Below, piece by piece: positions 30,201 through 39,116 of a DNA stretch of 64,000 nt. Each line of letters opens with the position of its first letter. Position 1 is the first letter of the stretch. The stretch comes from Bacteroides intestinalis (lineage in GTDB: Bacteria > Bacteroidota > Bacteroidia > Bacteroidales > Bacteroidaceae), in contig NZ_QRZF01000005.1 of assembly GCF_003464595.1 (NCBI RefSeq), positions 248,001 through 312,000 of the forward strand. The letters are read 5' to 3'. The notes beneath the pieces are model-generated. The model saw only the letters and a list, made by a program, of their open reading frames with translations. It was not told where the DNA came from and did no database searches. A program made the translations under genes and the position numbers.

Positions 30201-31269
30201 ACATATTAAAAATGGGCTGTGCATAACTTATAAAATCGACTCCTCCCCGGTAATTTCCCAGCCAGATGTTCCCGAAGCTATCTTGAAAAGCACATTTGGC
30301 ATTAGGCCCTGACAGGCCGTGCACATCATTGGTAGCAGGTATATTCTGAAAATGTATATGGGTTGGTGAAGTAAATGCATTCTGTTGCATATCGAGTATA
30401 CTGACACCACCCATATTGGTACAGATCCACAACCGCCCGTCCCTCATCTGTTTTATATCCAGCACCTGATTGGAAAGCAACGAGTTCTCATCGCCCGGAA
30501 TATGCCTGAAGGTGGTGAACTTCTCGGTTGCAGGATTAAAGATGGAGAGTCCTTTGTTTGTACCTACCCATATATTTCTTTGTTCATCTACACACAAGGC
30601 TACAACAAGTCCTCCCGAAAGGCTATCCGGATCATCGGAAACGTGCTGATACCTTTTTATTGTATGATCTTTTAATGAAATGACACTCATCCCCTTGCCA
30701 TCATGCCCGACATACAGATTTCCCCGACCGTCATCACAGGCTATATAGTTTTTCAATCCACCCAGTCCTTTCACATTGTGTTCATAGTAATGAGTGAATT
30801 TCCCGGTTTCGATATCATAATAATGGATACCTACATGATAAGTGGTAATCCACAACCCTTTTTTATCGAAGGAAGGGATGATATTGGTAATATCATTGGT
30901 TGCAATAGTGCCATCCCCCGCCCTGTATACGGTGAACGTATCCGCATCACAATCGAACACGCACAAGCCTTCACGTTGGGTAGCTATCCACACTTTATTG
31001 TCGCGCGGATCGGCACACACACAGTTCAGTTCATTGGCACTCAGCTTCGAGGTATATTTTTTATAAACCGTAAACTGTCTGCCATCGAATTTATTCAGCC
31101 CGCCCTCGGTGGCAAACCACATGCATCCTTGTTTATCCTGGGTAATCCCCACCACGTAATTGCTGGATAGCCCGTCTTCTACCCCCAGTCTTTTAATCGT
31201 ATAGGGTTGTGCTTCTGATTTTGCAACCAAAAGAATAACCAGCCCCAGAAATAGCAGAGTGTTCTTCAT
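27235..31269 (-). CDS. Hybrid two-component system regulator (HTCS) of PUL2
   Basis: A 1344-aa hybrid sensor/regulator. Order: signal peptide (cleaved near KSEAQ), about fourteen propeller repeats (e.g. GLSSNYVVGITQDKQGCMWF), Y_Y_Y domain (about 720-790), membrane helix (about 800-820), HisKA with His844 in YTNITHELRTPLTLILGP, HATPase with NLLSNAVKYT and DTGHGI, a receiver with Asp1141 in VIVSDIMMPIMDG, and an AraC-type DNA-binding domain (last 105 residues). It is divergent from the susC gene at 31601 and is its likely activator. The C-terminus is encoded up to the bidirectional terminator. Confidence 0.95.
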   Translation of the reverse strand: MKNTLLFLGLVILLVAKSEAQPYTIKRLGVEDGLSSNYVVGITQDKQGCMWFATEGGLNKFDGRQFTVYKKYTSKLSANELNCVCADPRDNKVWIATQREGLCVFDCDADTFTVYRAGDGTIATNDITNIIPSFDKKGLWITTYHVGIHYYDIETGKFTHYYEHNVKGLGGLKNYIACDDGRGNLYVGHDGKGMSVISLKDHTIKRYQHVSDDPDSLSGGLVVALCVDEQRNIWVGTNKGLSIFNPATEKFTTFRHIPGDENSLLSNQVLDIKQMRDGRLWICTNMGGVSILDMQQNAFTSPTHIHFQNIPATNDVHGLSGPNAKCAFQDSFGNIWLGNYRGGVDFISYAQPIFNMLPYTVERDGKQSSKQVWGLFAKDDKVLVGGEGEFAVFQKNKLIDTFLLRSYQTQSNTHINVVYKDSQDRLWMGTYLNGILMYDPQNRKMTRIGKTSHEETLNVHCFYEDKNGSIWVGTESGLYIYENGKLEVAGFIQSQLPDTKIHGILRDKEEKLWIGTFGKGISVFDPNNKLIYNFVVENGFCSNAVNHMMQDSRQRILVATREGVVLFHDTANPEEYEIFKEQNGLENSQVRAITEDKLHQIWISTNGGVSRLDEVKKVFYNYSHHDGVPMGDFMNGSTCMTSDGTMYFGSQNGACYFNPKDIPTNREVSSIVITRFCTYHRMKESHDEELPMPIADGEINLPYNQNTFKISFNVLDYTQSPQVEFTYMLEGLEQAWYNTQGENQVTFRNISPGTYVFKVKTRIRNQEWDGKEASLVIHIQPPFWLTWYAKLVYVLLFVLALYGLLNFYKHKIDLESSLNLERRKSQNDLELNNERLRFYTNITHELRTPLTLILGPLEDLLSDGTLSPKHANKISIIHDSATRLLNLINRILEFRKTETQNRKLAVARGNLAQLVQEIGLRYKELNPNNKVTYHIHIETEDAELFYDADMITIILDNLLSNAVKYTSEGEITLILRSVEEMQIKYTEISVKDTGHGIDPEALPHIFDRYYQAKSKFQASGSGIGLALVKGLTDLHEGTLKVESTPEVGTTFTLRLLTENTYPNAIHVESKVKKLPIPTEDMGGMDPALDGCPIVLVVEDNSDIREYIKSSFADIYEVITAKDGQEGWELAQARIPNVIVSDIMMPIMDGVELCKKVKEDMRTSHIPVILLTAKDSLHDKEEGYASGADAYLTKPFSARLLHSCINNLLETRKKIASQLLLADVKPAQEQAVSSLNRLDNEFMQKITQIIEENIEMEKMDVAFIADKMCMSHSTLYRKIKGLADMSANEFIRKVKMRKSVEMLISGEYTISEISYMTGFSSVAYFRQCFKNEYGVSPSGYVKQKQ

Positions 31270-31600
31270 TTGAATCTGTTTTATTTTAAAAGTAATAACC
31301 TGGAACCTGTATATAGTTCCTTACGAAGTAGTCCCAAAGATGCACTAAAAATTCAACATAAACCAACCAATAATTCGTCTTGAACGATTTTTGTATTCTA
31401 CTTGCCTATTTTTCTATCCATGGCTTTCCATTTAGCATCTAATTTTGCAATGACAAAAGTATAAAAACTAAAAAATCTAATATTAATGAAAAGAAGAAAT
31501 TCTCCAAGTTTTTTAGGTAACCGGCCTCTCATTGAGGGAGCCGATTTATCCGGATTACTAATTCAATCACCTTATTTAGTCTAATAAAAAAAGAAAAACG
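31270..31600. other. Divergent regulatory region between HTCS and susC (PUL2)
   Basis: A 331-bp AT-rich gap without a gene. For the plus strand, TAATTTTG at 31440-31447 matches TAnnTTTG and predicts a leader of about 150 nt before susC. Within the leader a bulged hairpin with CGGC/GCCG ends lies at 31522-31543. For the minus strand the best match is CATCTTTG (7 of 8) at 31335-31342. The regulator binding site is expected near the plus-strand element, but no clear repeat marks it. Confidence 0.5.
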
Positions 31601-34600
31601 ATGAAAGAAAACTCGTTCAAAAGAAACCGGAAGGCCCTCACAGCCTTATTGCTTTGCACTGGTTTCATCGCAGCTCAGCCCCTCGCAGTAATGGCTGAAG
31701 ACAGTGTAACTTCCGTACATGCAGTTCAGCAACAGAAACAAACCGTCACAGGTATTATCAAGGATGCAACAGGAGAAGCCATTATCGGTGCCAGCGTATT
31801 GGAAAAAGGCACATCGAACGGCACAATCACTGATTTGGATGGTAAATTCACCCTAAGTGTCACTCCCAACGCAACATTAGTTATTTCGTACATCGGTTAT
31901 CAGACACAGGAATTAGCTGTTGTTGCCGGAAAGGTAATGGATATACAGATGAAAGAAGACGCCGAAATGCTGGATGAAGTAGTAGTGGTAGGTTATGGTA
32001 CTACCAAGCGCAAGAACTTTACAGGTTCGGTTTCTACCGTAAAAGCCTCGGAAACTCCGTTGGCACTGATGCCTACTTCCAATGCTATGGACATTCTGCG
32101 TGGTACGGCTACCGGTATCACGGTGTCGCAGCAACAAGGAGCCGGACAGGCACCTTCATTGCAGGTTCGTGGCCAGAAATCGGTAAATGGTGGTTCTACT
32201 CCGCTGATCGTAATGGACGGTGTGATCTATATGGGAAGCTTCCGCGACATCGATCCGACGACCATCGAAAGCATGAGTATCCTGAAAGATGCTACTTCAC
32301 TTGCCGCCTACGGTTCGCAAGCGGCTAATGGTGTAATTATGATCACTACCAAGAAAGGAAAGTTGGGTAAGCCCGTCATCAACGTCAACACTTCCTGGGC
32401 TTTCTCTACAGCAGCAGCAAAACCGGACTTGTTAAGTCCTCAGGACTATGTAAAGAAAGTAAACCTGTTGAGTGGTCTGGCAGAGGATGCCGATCCTACA
32501 TGGATGCGCGAGTACGAATACGAGAACTACAAAAATGGAAATACCATCGACTGGTTTGACTACTCCACGCGTACCGGAATCATGCAAAACTATTCAGCAT
32601 CCGTTTCGGGAGCCACGGAAAAGATGAATTACTACCTCTCCGGTACTTATACCGACCAGGAAGGCGTGGTAAAAGGTGACGACTATGACCGCACCGTATT
32701 GACCGCACGTATCCAAACGGACATCACCAACTGGTTGCAAGTGGGCGGACAAGTGAACTATGCCTACAACGACTATTCCGGTCCCAGCGTATACGATTTG
32801 TATCAGGCCATCCGCCTGAGCCCTTACGGCCGTGCCGAACGTGCCGACGGTGGTGGAGTGGAAAAATTCCCGGTGAACGAAGGTATCTATCGCATCAACC
32901 CGTTGTGGAATGTGGAAAGCGGTACCATTGATGACCACGATACCTACTCCACCGTTTCCATGAAGGGACACGCACTGGTGAAGTGCCCCTGGATAGAAGG
33001 ATTAACCTATCGCCTCAATGGTAGTTACTCCATCGAAAACATCGAACGAGACTACTTCACGCACGAAGGATATTATGTGAAAGAAGGTACGGGCGATGAC
33101 CGCTATTCCGAATCTGCGGTATCCGACTATCTGGCTTCAGCCAATGGCTACAGTGCACGTACAAAGAATACATCATGGGTATTAGATAATATTATCAACT
33201 GGCAACGCCAGTTCGGCAAGCACTATGTAGACCTGACTTACGTATATACGCGTGACTCTTACGAATACAGCTACCGCCGCTTCGACGGTTCCGACTTTGC
33301 CGCACTGGGTAACACCAACCTCAGTTACGATGGACTGAACCTGGCAACCACACAGAAGATCAACGGTCTGAGCTATACACGCCACACCAACGTGGGTTAT
33401 CTGGGCCGTGCCAACTATAACTACAACGACACGTACCACCTGAGCGTATCCGTACGCCGTGATGGTTCCAGCGTATTCGGTGCCAACAACAAATGGGGTA
33501 CATTCCCCGCAGTAGGTGTGGCATGGACTGCCTCCAACGAGGAATTCATGAAGAACATCAAAGCCATCAGCTACCTGAAACTGAAAGCATCCTGGGGTAA
33601 GAACGGCAACCAAAGCCTTTCTCCTTACGAAACCCTTTCAAAAATTACCCTGGGGCAATCGGGCGGTTACAGCTATCCGTTCGGTAACACTTCATTAGTG
33701 AGCTGGGGACAACGCATCACCTCTATGGGTAACACCGACCTGGGATGGGAAGAAACCGAATCATTCAACTATGGCTTCGACCTGGGTGTACTCGACAACC
33801 GTATCCGCCTGGAATTCGATGGATACTTCTCCAAGACTACCAATCAGATATTTAACCGTAACATTCCGGTAATGATCAACGGTCTGACCAGTATGAAAGC
33901 TACCATGGGACGCGTAGACAACTGGGGTATCGAAGTCAACCTGAATACCACCAACATCCAGACAAAGGACTTCAACTGGGGTTCAACACTGACTTTCTAT
34001 ATGAACCGCAACAAGCTGAAGGAACTCTACGGTGACGGACAGGACGATATTACGAACTCCCTCTTCCTGGGCAAATCGCTGGGTGCCATCTATGGCTACA
34101 AAAATATCGGCATCGTACAGGAAGACGATACCGAATACATCGCAGCCAACGGTGCAGCACCGGGTGACGTGAAGTTTGCCAACCTGGACGGTAGCGAAGA
34201 CGGTAAAATTACAGCCGACGACCGTACCATCCTGGGATACAAGAAAGAAAACTTCCGCATGAGCTTCGGCAATACATTCCGCTACAAGGATTTCGAACTT
34301 TATATGTTGTTCACCGGTATCTTCGGTGGAAACGGCTACGGACAAGCTGTAAACTACTACGCTTTCCGTACTTCTTCCGACGTACAGGGCGACAATAACT
34401 TCAACCACGGCTGGTGGACTCCCGAAAACAAGAGTAACAAATATCCGCGTATCAACTACACCGACGGACGCTACACCCCGCTACAAGGATATGGCTTCGT
34501 GCGTCTGCAAGACCTCAGTCTGTCCTATACTTTCCGCCAGCCTTGGGTACAGAAAGCAGGTATCGGGAATCTGAAGGTTTACATGGCTTGCAAGAACCTT

Positions 34601-34720
34601 TTCACCATCTCCGGATGGGAAGGTGGCGACCCTGAAGTTCAACAAACACTGGGTAGCGGTTACACTTACGGATACCCGTTGTCGCGTACCGTTTCGTTTG
34701 GTCTGAATTTAACATTCTAA
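31601..34720 (+). CDS. SusC/RagA TonB-linked outer membrane transporter (PUL2)
   Basis: TonB-dependent glycan importer of 1039 aa. After the signal peptide (LAVMAED) comes the carboxypeptidase-D-like domain (GIIKDATGEAIIGASVLEKG), then LDEVVVVGYGTTKRKNFTGS, plug motif STPLIVMDGVIY and SLAAYGSQAANGVIMI. The barrel ends in FGLNLTF. Compared with the PUL1 transporter it is a different subgroup (the usual FG-rich plug motif is replaced by KSVNGGSTPLIVMDG). It is followed 20 bp later by susD. No enzyme accompanies it, so the ligand is unknown. Confidence 0.96.
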   Translation: MKENSFKRNRKALTALLLCTGFIAAQPLAVMAEDSVTSVHAVQQQKQTVTGIIKDATGEAIIGASVLEKGTSNGTITDLDGKFTLSVTPNATLVISYIGYQTQELAVVAGKVMDIQMKEDAEMLDEVVVVGYGTTKRKNFTGSVSTVKASETPLALMPTSNAMDILRGTATGITVSQQQGAGQAPSLQVRGQKSVNGGSTPLIVMDGVIYMGSFRDIDPTTIESMSILKDATSLAAYGSQAANGVIMITTKKGKLGKPVINVNTSWAFSTAAAKPDLLSPQDYVKKVNLLSGLAEDADPTWMREYEYENYKNGNTIDWFDYSTRTGIMQNYSASVSGATEKMNYYLSGTYTDQEGVVKGDDYDRTVLTARIQTDITNWLQVGGQVNYAYNDYSGPSVYDLYQAIRLSPYGRAERADGGGVEKFPVNEGIYRINPLWNVESGTIDDHDTYSTVSMKGHALVKCPWIEGLTYRLNGSYSIENIERDYFTHEGYYVKEGTGDDRYSESAVSDYLASANGYSARTKNTSWVLDNIINWQRQFGKHYVDLTYVYTRDSYEYSYRRFDGSDFAALGNTNLSYDGLNLATTQKINGLSYTRHTNVGYLGRANYNYNDTYHLSVSVRRDGSSVFGANNKWGTFPAVGVAWTASNEEFMKNIKAISYLKLKASWGKNGNQSLSPYETLSKITLGQSGGYSYPFGNTSLVSWGQRITSMGNTDLGWEETESFNYGFDLGVLDNRIRLEFDGYFSKTTNQIFNRNIPVMINGLTSMKATMGRVDNWGIEVNLNTTNIQTKDFNWGSTLTFYMNRNKLKELYGDGQDDITNSLFLGKSLGAIYGYKNIGIVQEDDTEYIAANGAAPGDVKFANLDGSEDGKITADDRTILGYKKENFRMSFGNTFRYKDFELYMLFTGIFGGNGYGQAVNYYAFRTSSDVQGDNNFNHGWWTPENKSNKYPRINYTDGRYTPLQGYGFVRLQDLSLSYTFRQPWVQKAGIGNLKVYMACKNLFTISGWEGGDPEVQQTLGSGYTYGYPLSRTVSFGLNLTF

Positions 34721-34740
34721 CTCTATTAAAAACACTAAAG

Positions 34741-36531
34741 ATGAAAACAAAAAAATACATATTCATAGCTGCCGCGGCTTCCATGCTTGGCATGACGACG
34801 TCTTGTGACGATGAGGGATTCCTGACGGAAAAACCGAAAACAATCTACACCACCGACAACTCGTACGAAACGATTGACCAGGTGAAGGCTTGTATCACTA
34901 ACTTGTACATCCACATCCGCTACTGGTATCAACAAGATTATTTTCTGAAAGGACTGGGCACCGATGTACTGGATACTCCTTACTTCCGCAGCACGGGCAA
35001 TGGTTACTGTAACTTTGCCAACTGGTCGAGTACCAACAGCAATTCCAACAAGATTTATGACGCCATGTTCCAGATGGTGAACTATGCCAACCAGTCACTG
35101 GAAGGTTATAATAAGGAAGGTCTGCCCTGGGAAAGCGAGGCACAGCGCAATGAGGCCTACGGTGAAATCATGTTTTTCCGTGGCTACGGTTACCTGACAA
35201 TGGGTGAATTGTTTGGCGGAGTGCCCCTGGTAGATCAATTCTATCAGACATTGAAACTGGACTTTGTACGTTCCAGCCGCGAAGAGACGTATAACTTCGC
35301 TATTACCGACCTGGAAGCTGCCGCTGCAGCACTGCCCGATTATCCATCGGAAGCCGGGCGCGTGTCAAAGGGAGTCGCTTACCATTTCCTGGCCGAAGCC
35401 TATCTGGCACTGGCCACCATCAAGAGCAATGACGCCGAATGCCTACGGAAATCCATCGAATATGCCGACAAGGTGATGGCATTGCATCCGTTGATGACGG
35501 AGCGCTTCGGTACACGCAGCATCCCGGGAGGGGGAACAACAAAGAATGGTGTGGCTGCTTACTATGAAGACGGCAATGTGTTTTTCGACCTCTTCCAGGA
35601 AGGCAACTATGACTACGCCGAAGGAAATACGGAAGCATTGTGGACCTTGCAGAACGATTATACAGTTTATCATGAATATGGCGGAAACAACTTCGTAGGT
35701 TATCCGCGTGAAATGTCTCCCGTTCTCCGCGATGTGGTATGGAAAGCTGAATATGCCGAAGCCGGAGCAGCAGCTGGGCCATGGGCAGGCAATATCGACG
35801 AAAGCATATATCCGGGCGGAAACGTATCGGCCTACGTAGGCGGACGCGGTGTGGCTAATATGGCTCCTACCACTTATGTGATCAGTGATGTTTGGGAAGG
35901 CGATTACGAAGATGATATACGCAATGCGCCCTGCAACATCCGCCGCCAGTTTGTGTGCATGGATACGAAGCATAGCATGTATGGCAAACCGGTTCCTTAC
36001 GAAATGCTGGATTACAATACCCAAAAGATCACAGAGCTCTTCCCCGTCTGGACTAAACTTGCTCCGATAGACGACTGGGGATATGACGACCTGGCCGATG
36101 GCGGTAACCGTTCTAACATGTTTTGCGACCAGTATGCACACCGTTCGGCAGAAACCTTGTTGCTCCGTGCCGAAGCCAACCTGCGTGCAGGCGACAAAGG
36201 TGCTGCTGCCACCGACATCAACAAGCTGAGAAACCGTGCACAATGTACAAAACTGGCTACGGCAGACGATATGACGCTGCAATACATCCTCGATGAACGG
36301 GTACGTGAGTTATTCGGTGAAGAAAGAAGATGGGTAACTCTGCTCCGCATGGGCAATGACGGCATCGAGAGCCTCAACAGTCATGCCATGTACATAGCAG
36401 ACCAGCCTTTCTGGGGTGGGTACTTCAAGTCGGACAAGGCCAAGGTTACGAAATGGAATCTGTTCCCGATACCACAGACAGTAATCGATACGAATACAGG
36501 TGCGGTGATAGAGCAGAATGAGGGCTGGTAA
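34741..36531 (+). CDS. SusD/RagB-family lipoprotein (PUL2)
   Basis: Surface glycan-binding lipoprotein of 596 aa with lipobox MTTSC (Cys22) and a typical EGFLTEKPKT start. The TPR-like SusD helices include MFFRGYGYLTMGELFGGVPL, and the C-terminal RagB region contains RSAETLLLRAEANLRAGD, INKLRNRA and LDERVRELFGEERRWVTLLRM. Co-transcribed with the preceding susC. Both genes end at a strong terminator. The glycan is not predictable because no glycosidase or lyase gene is next to it. Confidence 0.95.
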   Translation: MKTKKYIFIAAAASMLGMTTSCDDEGFLTEKPKTIYTTDNSYETIDQVKACITNLYIHIRYWYQQDYFLKGLGTDVLDTPYFRSTGNGYCNFANWSSTNSNSNKIYDAMFQMVNYANQSLEGYNKEGLPWESEAQRNEAYGEIMFFRGYGYLTMGELFGGVPLVDQFYQTLKLDFVRSSREETYNFAITDLEAAAAALPDYPSEAGRVSKGVAYHFLAEAYLALATIKSNDAECLRKSIEYADKVMALHPLMTERFGTRSIPGGGTTKNGVAAYYEDGNVFFDLFQEGNYDYAEGNTEALWTLQNDYTVYHEYGGNNFVGYPREMSPVLRDVVWKAEYAEAGAAAGPWAGNIDESIYPGGNVSAYVGGRGVANMAPTTYVISDVWEGDYEDDIRNAPCNIRRQFVCMDTKHSMYGKPVPYEMLDYNTQKITELFPVWTKLAPIDDWGYDDLADGGNRSNMFCDQYAHRSAETLLLRAEANLRAGDKGAAATDINKLRNRAQCTKLATADDMTLQYILDERVRELFGEERRWVTLLRMGNDGIESLNSHAMYIADQPFWGGYFKSDKAKVTKWNLFPIPQTVIDTNTGAVIEQNEGW

Positions 36532-36558
36532 TGTTATCAGGTTCATATAAATAACAGA

Positions 36559-36598
36559 AAGGTGTGCTTCGTTATCGTGAAGCACACCTTCTTTTTTA
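36559..36598 (+). terminator. Terminator of the PUL2 susCD operon
   Basis: A perfect 12-bp stem (AAGGTGTGCTTC at 36559-36570 with its complement at 36579-36590), an 8-nt loop, and a run of T (CTTTTTTATT) immediately after: a classical rho-independent terminator. The T-run reaches the stop codon of the converging AraC-family gene. Confidence 0.88.
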
Positions 36599-37426
36599 TT
36601 CATCTGCGGACGGAAAGTCTTCCCTTTTCTCCCTGTAAGCCGTTGGCGACATCCCCGTATGGTGCTTGAAGTATCTTCCTAAATATGATTGATCCGGAAA
36701 ATTAAACTGATTCGCTATCTCCTGTATGGAAAGCGCCGTAGAGTGAAGCGTCACTTTCAGTTCAAGTATTACGTAATCGTCTATCCATTCCTTCGCTGTG
36801 CATCCCACTGTCTGTTGTATCGTCTTACTCAGATGCCTGCCCGTGACGCAAAGCTTATCCGCATAATAATCTACCGACCGCTGTTCCCTGAAAGATTCTA
36901 TCACCAACGCAATAAACCGGTCCTTCAACCGCCAGCGCAGATGATTCGGTTTCGTTTCCCGGTAAAGCCTTTCGGACTGATTGCAAATCTCATAAAACAG
37001 CATCCGGCAACAATAAACAATCAGTTCGCGCTGATACACATTCCCATCGTCCGCAGACTTCCGACGTAACAGTTCCAGATAGTGATTTCGCACTCCGTCC
37101 CATTCCTCACCCTGGAATGAACTGTAATTATGCTCGCGCATAAAAGACACTTTATCCGAAGGCAACGAATAGAAAATCTCATGCCTGAACTGACTGGAAA
37201 AGGCAAAGACCGTCAGTTCCAAATCTTCTGTAGCATCTTTATAAAGCGTAATCTGTCCGGGAAATACCAGTATCACACTTCCGGCAGACAGTGCATACTT
37301 CTGCTGGTTAATGTAAATCTGCACCTCTCCCTGCAGACAAAACAGAAATTCTCCCTTCTCCGCCCTGCAGGGATAGGAAAGAAGATCCGTCTGGCGACGG
37401 GTATGGAACAGGTATTCTTCACTCAT
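36596..37426 (-). CDS. AraC family transcriptional regulator
   Basis: A 276-aa regulator with an N-terminal cupin-like ligand pocket (motifs GEFLFCLQGEVQIYINQ and SAGSVILVFPGQ) and a C-terminal AraC double helix-turn-helix (SVDYYADKLCVTGRHLSKTI; FNFPDQSYLGRYFKHHTGMS). An open frame continues 97 codons upstream but that part is translated repeat DNA, and the promoter (-7 at 37447-37454) lies inside it, so the start at 37426 (MSEEYL) is used. Divergent from a YitT-like gene that it may control. Confidence 0.9.
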   Translation of the reverse strand: MSEEYLFHTRRQTDLLSYPCRAEKGEFLFCLQGEVQIYINQQKYALSAGSVILVFPGQITLYKDATEDLELTVFAFSSQFRHEIFYSLPSDKVSFMREHNYSSFQGEEWDGVRNHYLELLRRKSADDGNVYQRELIVYCCRMLFYEICNQSERLYRETKPNHLRWRLKDRFIALVIESFREQRSVDYYADKLCVTGRHLSKTIQQTVGCTAKEWIDDYVILELKVTLHSTALSIQEIANQFNFPDQSYLGRYFKHHTGMSPTAYREKREDFPSADE

Positions 37427-37446
37427 AAAGTTCCGTTTTTGAAGTA

Positions 37447-37478
37447 CAAAGATAGTATCTGAAAAGCTCTGGCACAAG
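37447..37478 (-). promoter_or_regulatory. Promoter of the AraC-family gene
   Basis: On the minus strand, TATCTTTG (37447-37454) matches the -7 box and a CTTG/TTG -33-like element lies at 37475-37478, with a spacer of about 20 bp, close to the Bacteroides norm. The leader would be roughly 13 nt. Confidence 0.7.
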
Positions 37479-37541
37479 AAAATCCCACATTTTGAACAAC
37501 CTGCTTCGATTTTTGAACCGTGAAACGGTAGATAGTTGCCG

Positions 37542-37549
37542 TAACTTTG
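37542..37549 (+). promoter_or_regulatory. -7 element of the YitT-like gene
   Basis: TAACTTTG matches TAnnTTTG. Transcription would begin near 37556 and produce a leader of about 155 nt that contains the whole family C hairpin before the ATG at 37711. Confidence 0.65.
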
Positions 37550-37578
37550 CAGCGAGAATTGAAGGAAACCAGTTGACG

Positions 37579-37678
37579 AGGGAACCAGTTGACAAGGGGA
37601 CGAGGGGCTGCGCAATGCTTCTATGCCGCATGGAACCTTGTCTCCTTGTCCCCTTGTCCCCTCGTCAACTGGTTCCCT
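37579..37678. repeat. Repeat family C long hairpin
   Basis: Two 29-bp arms, 37579-37607 and 37650-37678, pair at 27 of 29 positions (the other two can be G-U) around a 42-nt loop. Arms are built of the words GGAACCAGTTGAC and AAGGGGACGAGG; further partial copies lie at 37566-37578 and 37680-37694. It also reads as open frame on both strands, which produces false N-terminal extensions of both neighbouring genes. Confidence 0.85.
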
Positions 37679-37710
37679 TATCAACTCGTCCCTCAAAATT
37701 GTATAATAAA

Positions 37711-38418
37711 ATGGCAAAAAGAGAATTAACAGCCCGTTATCTGTTTTTCATCGCGGGTTTATTTGTAAATGCATTCGGTATTAGTTTGATTATTAAAGCA
37801 AATCTGGGTTCCTCACCTATATCGAGCCTTCCCTATACGCTCAGTCTGAAATTCCCCATTACACTGGGGCAATTCACGCTGTTGCTGAATGCCGTGCTGA
37901 TAGCCGGACAAATAGCACTGCTGAAAAAGGATTTCAGGAAAGAACAATTTCTGCAAATCCCCGTAGCGATACTTTTCAGTTTCTTCATAGACTGTTCGAT
38001 GGCACTGCTGTCGGGTTTCACCCCTGCGGGATACGCTTCACAGATTCTATCACTGGTGACCGGCTGCGCCATACTCGGACTGGGAGTGAGTATGGAAGTG
38101 ATAGCCAATGTAGTGATGCTGTCCGGTGAAGCCTTTGTAAAAGCCATCACCCTGCGCACCGGAAAAGAATTCGGAATTACCAAAATCGGCTTCGACACCA
38201 CACTGGCACTTCTGGCTTGTGCAGCTTCCCTGCTATTAGCCGGAACCATAGAGGGAGTACGCGAAGGCACGATCATCGCCGCATTGATTGTCGGGCTTTT
38301 CGCACGCTTCTTCAACCGCCGGCTGGCGTTTGTGAATAAAATGATTACCTTTGCGCCGAATAAAACTCCTATTCAGCCCTATGAAGACAATCGCAATCAC
38401 CGACACAGCGGAGATTGA
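37711..38418 (+). CDS. YczE/YyaS/YitT-like membrane protein
   Basis: A 235-aa polytopic membrane protein with five to six hydrophobic helices. The N-terminal signature LFVNAFGISLIIKANLGSSP, with PISSLPYTLS after it, and the internal GCAILGLGVSMEVIANVVM are typical of the YczE/YitT-like group, whose function is not established (transport is suspected). The start at 37711 (MAKREL) is chosen because upstream codons come from the family C hairpin. It overlaps the start of the next gene by 38 bp. Divergent from the AraC regulator. Confidence 0.82.
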   Translation: MAKRELTARYLFFIAGLFVNAFGISLIIKANLGSSPISSLPYTLSLKFPITLGQFTLLLNAVLIAGQIALLKKDFRKEQFLQIPVAILFSFFIDCSMALLSGFTPAGYASQILSLVTGCAILGLGVSMEVIANVVMLSGEAFVKAITLRTGKEFGITKIGFDTTLALLACAASLLLAGTIEGVREGTIIAALIVGLFARFFNRRLAFVNKMITFAPNKTPIQPYEDNRNHRHSGD

Positions 38419-38857
38419 AGCAATCATCCGCAAATGCCCTTACTGTACGGTAGGTATCACCGATCCGGAAGGTAATCCCTACGTAGTCCCCATGAACTTT
38501 GCTTACCGGGACGGCATCATCTATCTGCATTCCGGTCCCGAAGGCGGCAAAGTAGCAATGGCAGAACGCCACCCGCGCGTTTGCATCACCTTCTGCGAAG
38601 GACACGAGCTGGTATACATGCACCGCCAGGTGGCATGTAGCTACAGCATGAAGTCGCGTAGCGTGATGTGCCACGGAAACGTCCGTTTCATCGAAGATAT
38701 GGACGAAAAGCGACGTATACTCGACATCATCATGCAACAATATACGAGCGATGAATTCAAATACAGCGAACCTGCCGTGCGCAACGTAAAAGTGTGGGAA
38801 GTAAAAGTCGAGAAGATGAGTTGCAGATCATTCGGATTGCGCCCAAGCGAGGTATAA
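38381..38857 (+). CDS. Pyridoxamine 5'-phosphate oxidase-like flavin-binding protein
   Basis: A 158-aa split-barrel flavoprotein of the NimA/PNPOx-like group (motifs CPYCTVGITDPEGNPYVVPM, YLHSGPEGGKVAMAERHPRV, YSMKSRSVMCHGNVRFIED). Related proteins bind FMN or haem and include nitroimidazole reductases, but this activity cannot be inferred here. The start at 38381 (MKTIAI) is favoured over 38351, which would add ten residues without family similarity. It overlaps the YitT-like gene by 38 bp, so the two form an operon. Confidence 0.85.
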   Translation: MKTIAITDTAEIEAIIRKCPYCTVGITDPEGNPYVVPMNFAYRDGIIYLHSGPEGGKVAMAERHPRVCITFCEGHELVYMHRQVACSYSMKSRSVMCHGNVRFIEDMDEKRRILDIIMQQYTSDEFKYSEPAVRNVKVWEVKVEKMSCRSFGLRPSEV

Positions 38858-38983
38858 TCTTCCCTGCACCACACAAAACATTCCTTTTTCCCTTCTAAAT
38901 TTATCGATGTAAACAAATCAGATTACATTGATTCCTCATTGACATGCACTTACGTATTTTCATAAAATTAATATCTAAAACTA

Positions 38984-39015
38984 TTTGTTTGCTATATTAA
39001 AATCTAATATATTTG
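38984..39015 (+). promoter_or_regulatory. Promoter of the accessory island
   Basis: -33 TTTG at 38984-38987, a 20-bp spacer and -7 TATATTTG at 39008-39015: an exact match to the Bacteroides promoter consensus (TTTG, 19-21 bp, TAnnTTTG). Transcription should start near 39021. Confidence 0.8.
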
Positions 39016-39116
39016 CAAGAGAGAAAACAATCCTTTTGTTTTTAAAATGCAAATAAATGCAATCAAATTATGAAAAGCCAATCTTTTAAACCAGAAAGTA
39101 GAGAGCCTCCATATCA

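Noticed and set aside
37492..37710. 73-codon N-terminal extension of the YitT-like protein
   Set aside because: Encoded by the family C hairpin and upstream of a natural start with a proper membrane N-terminus at 37711.
37427..37717. 97-codon N-terminal extension of the AraC regulator
   Set aside because: It is translated family C repeat and promoter sequence; the cupin domain starts after 37426.
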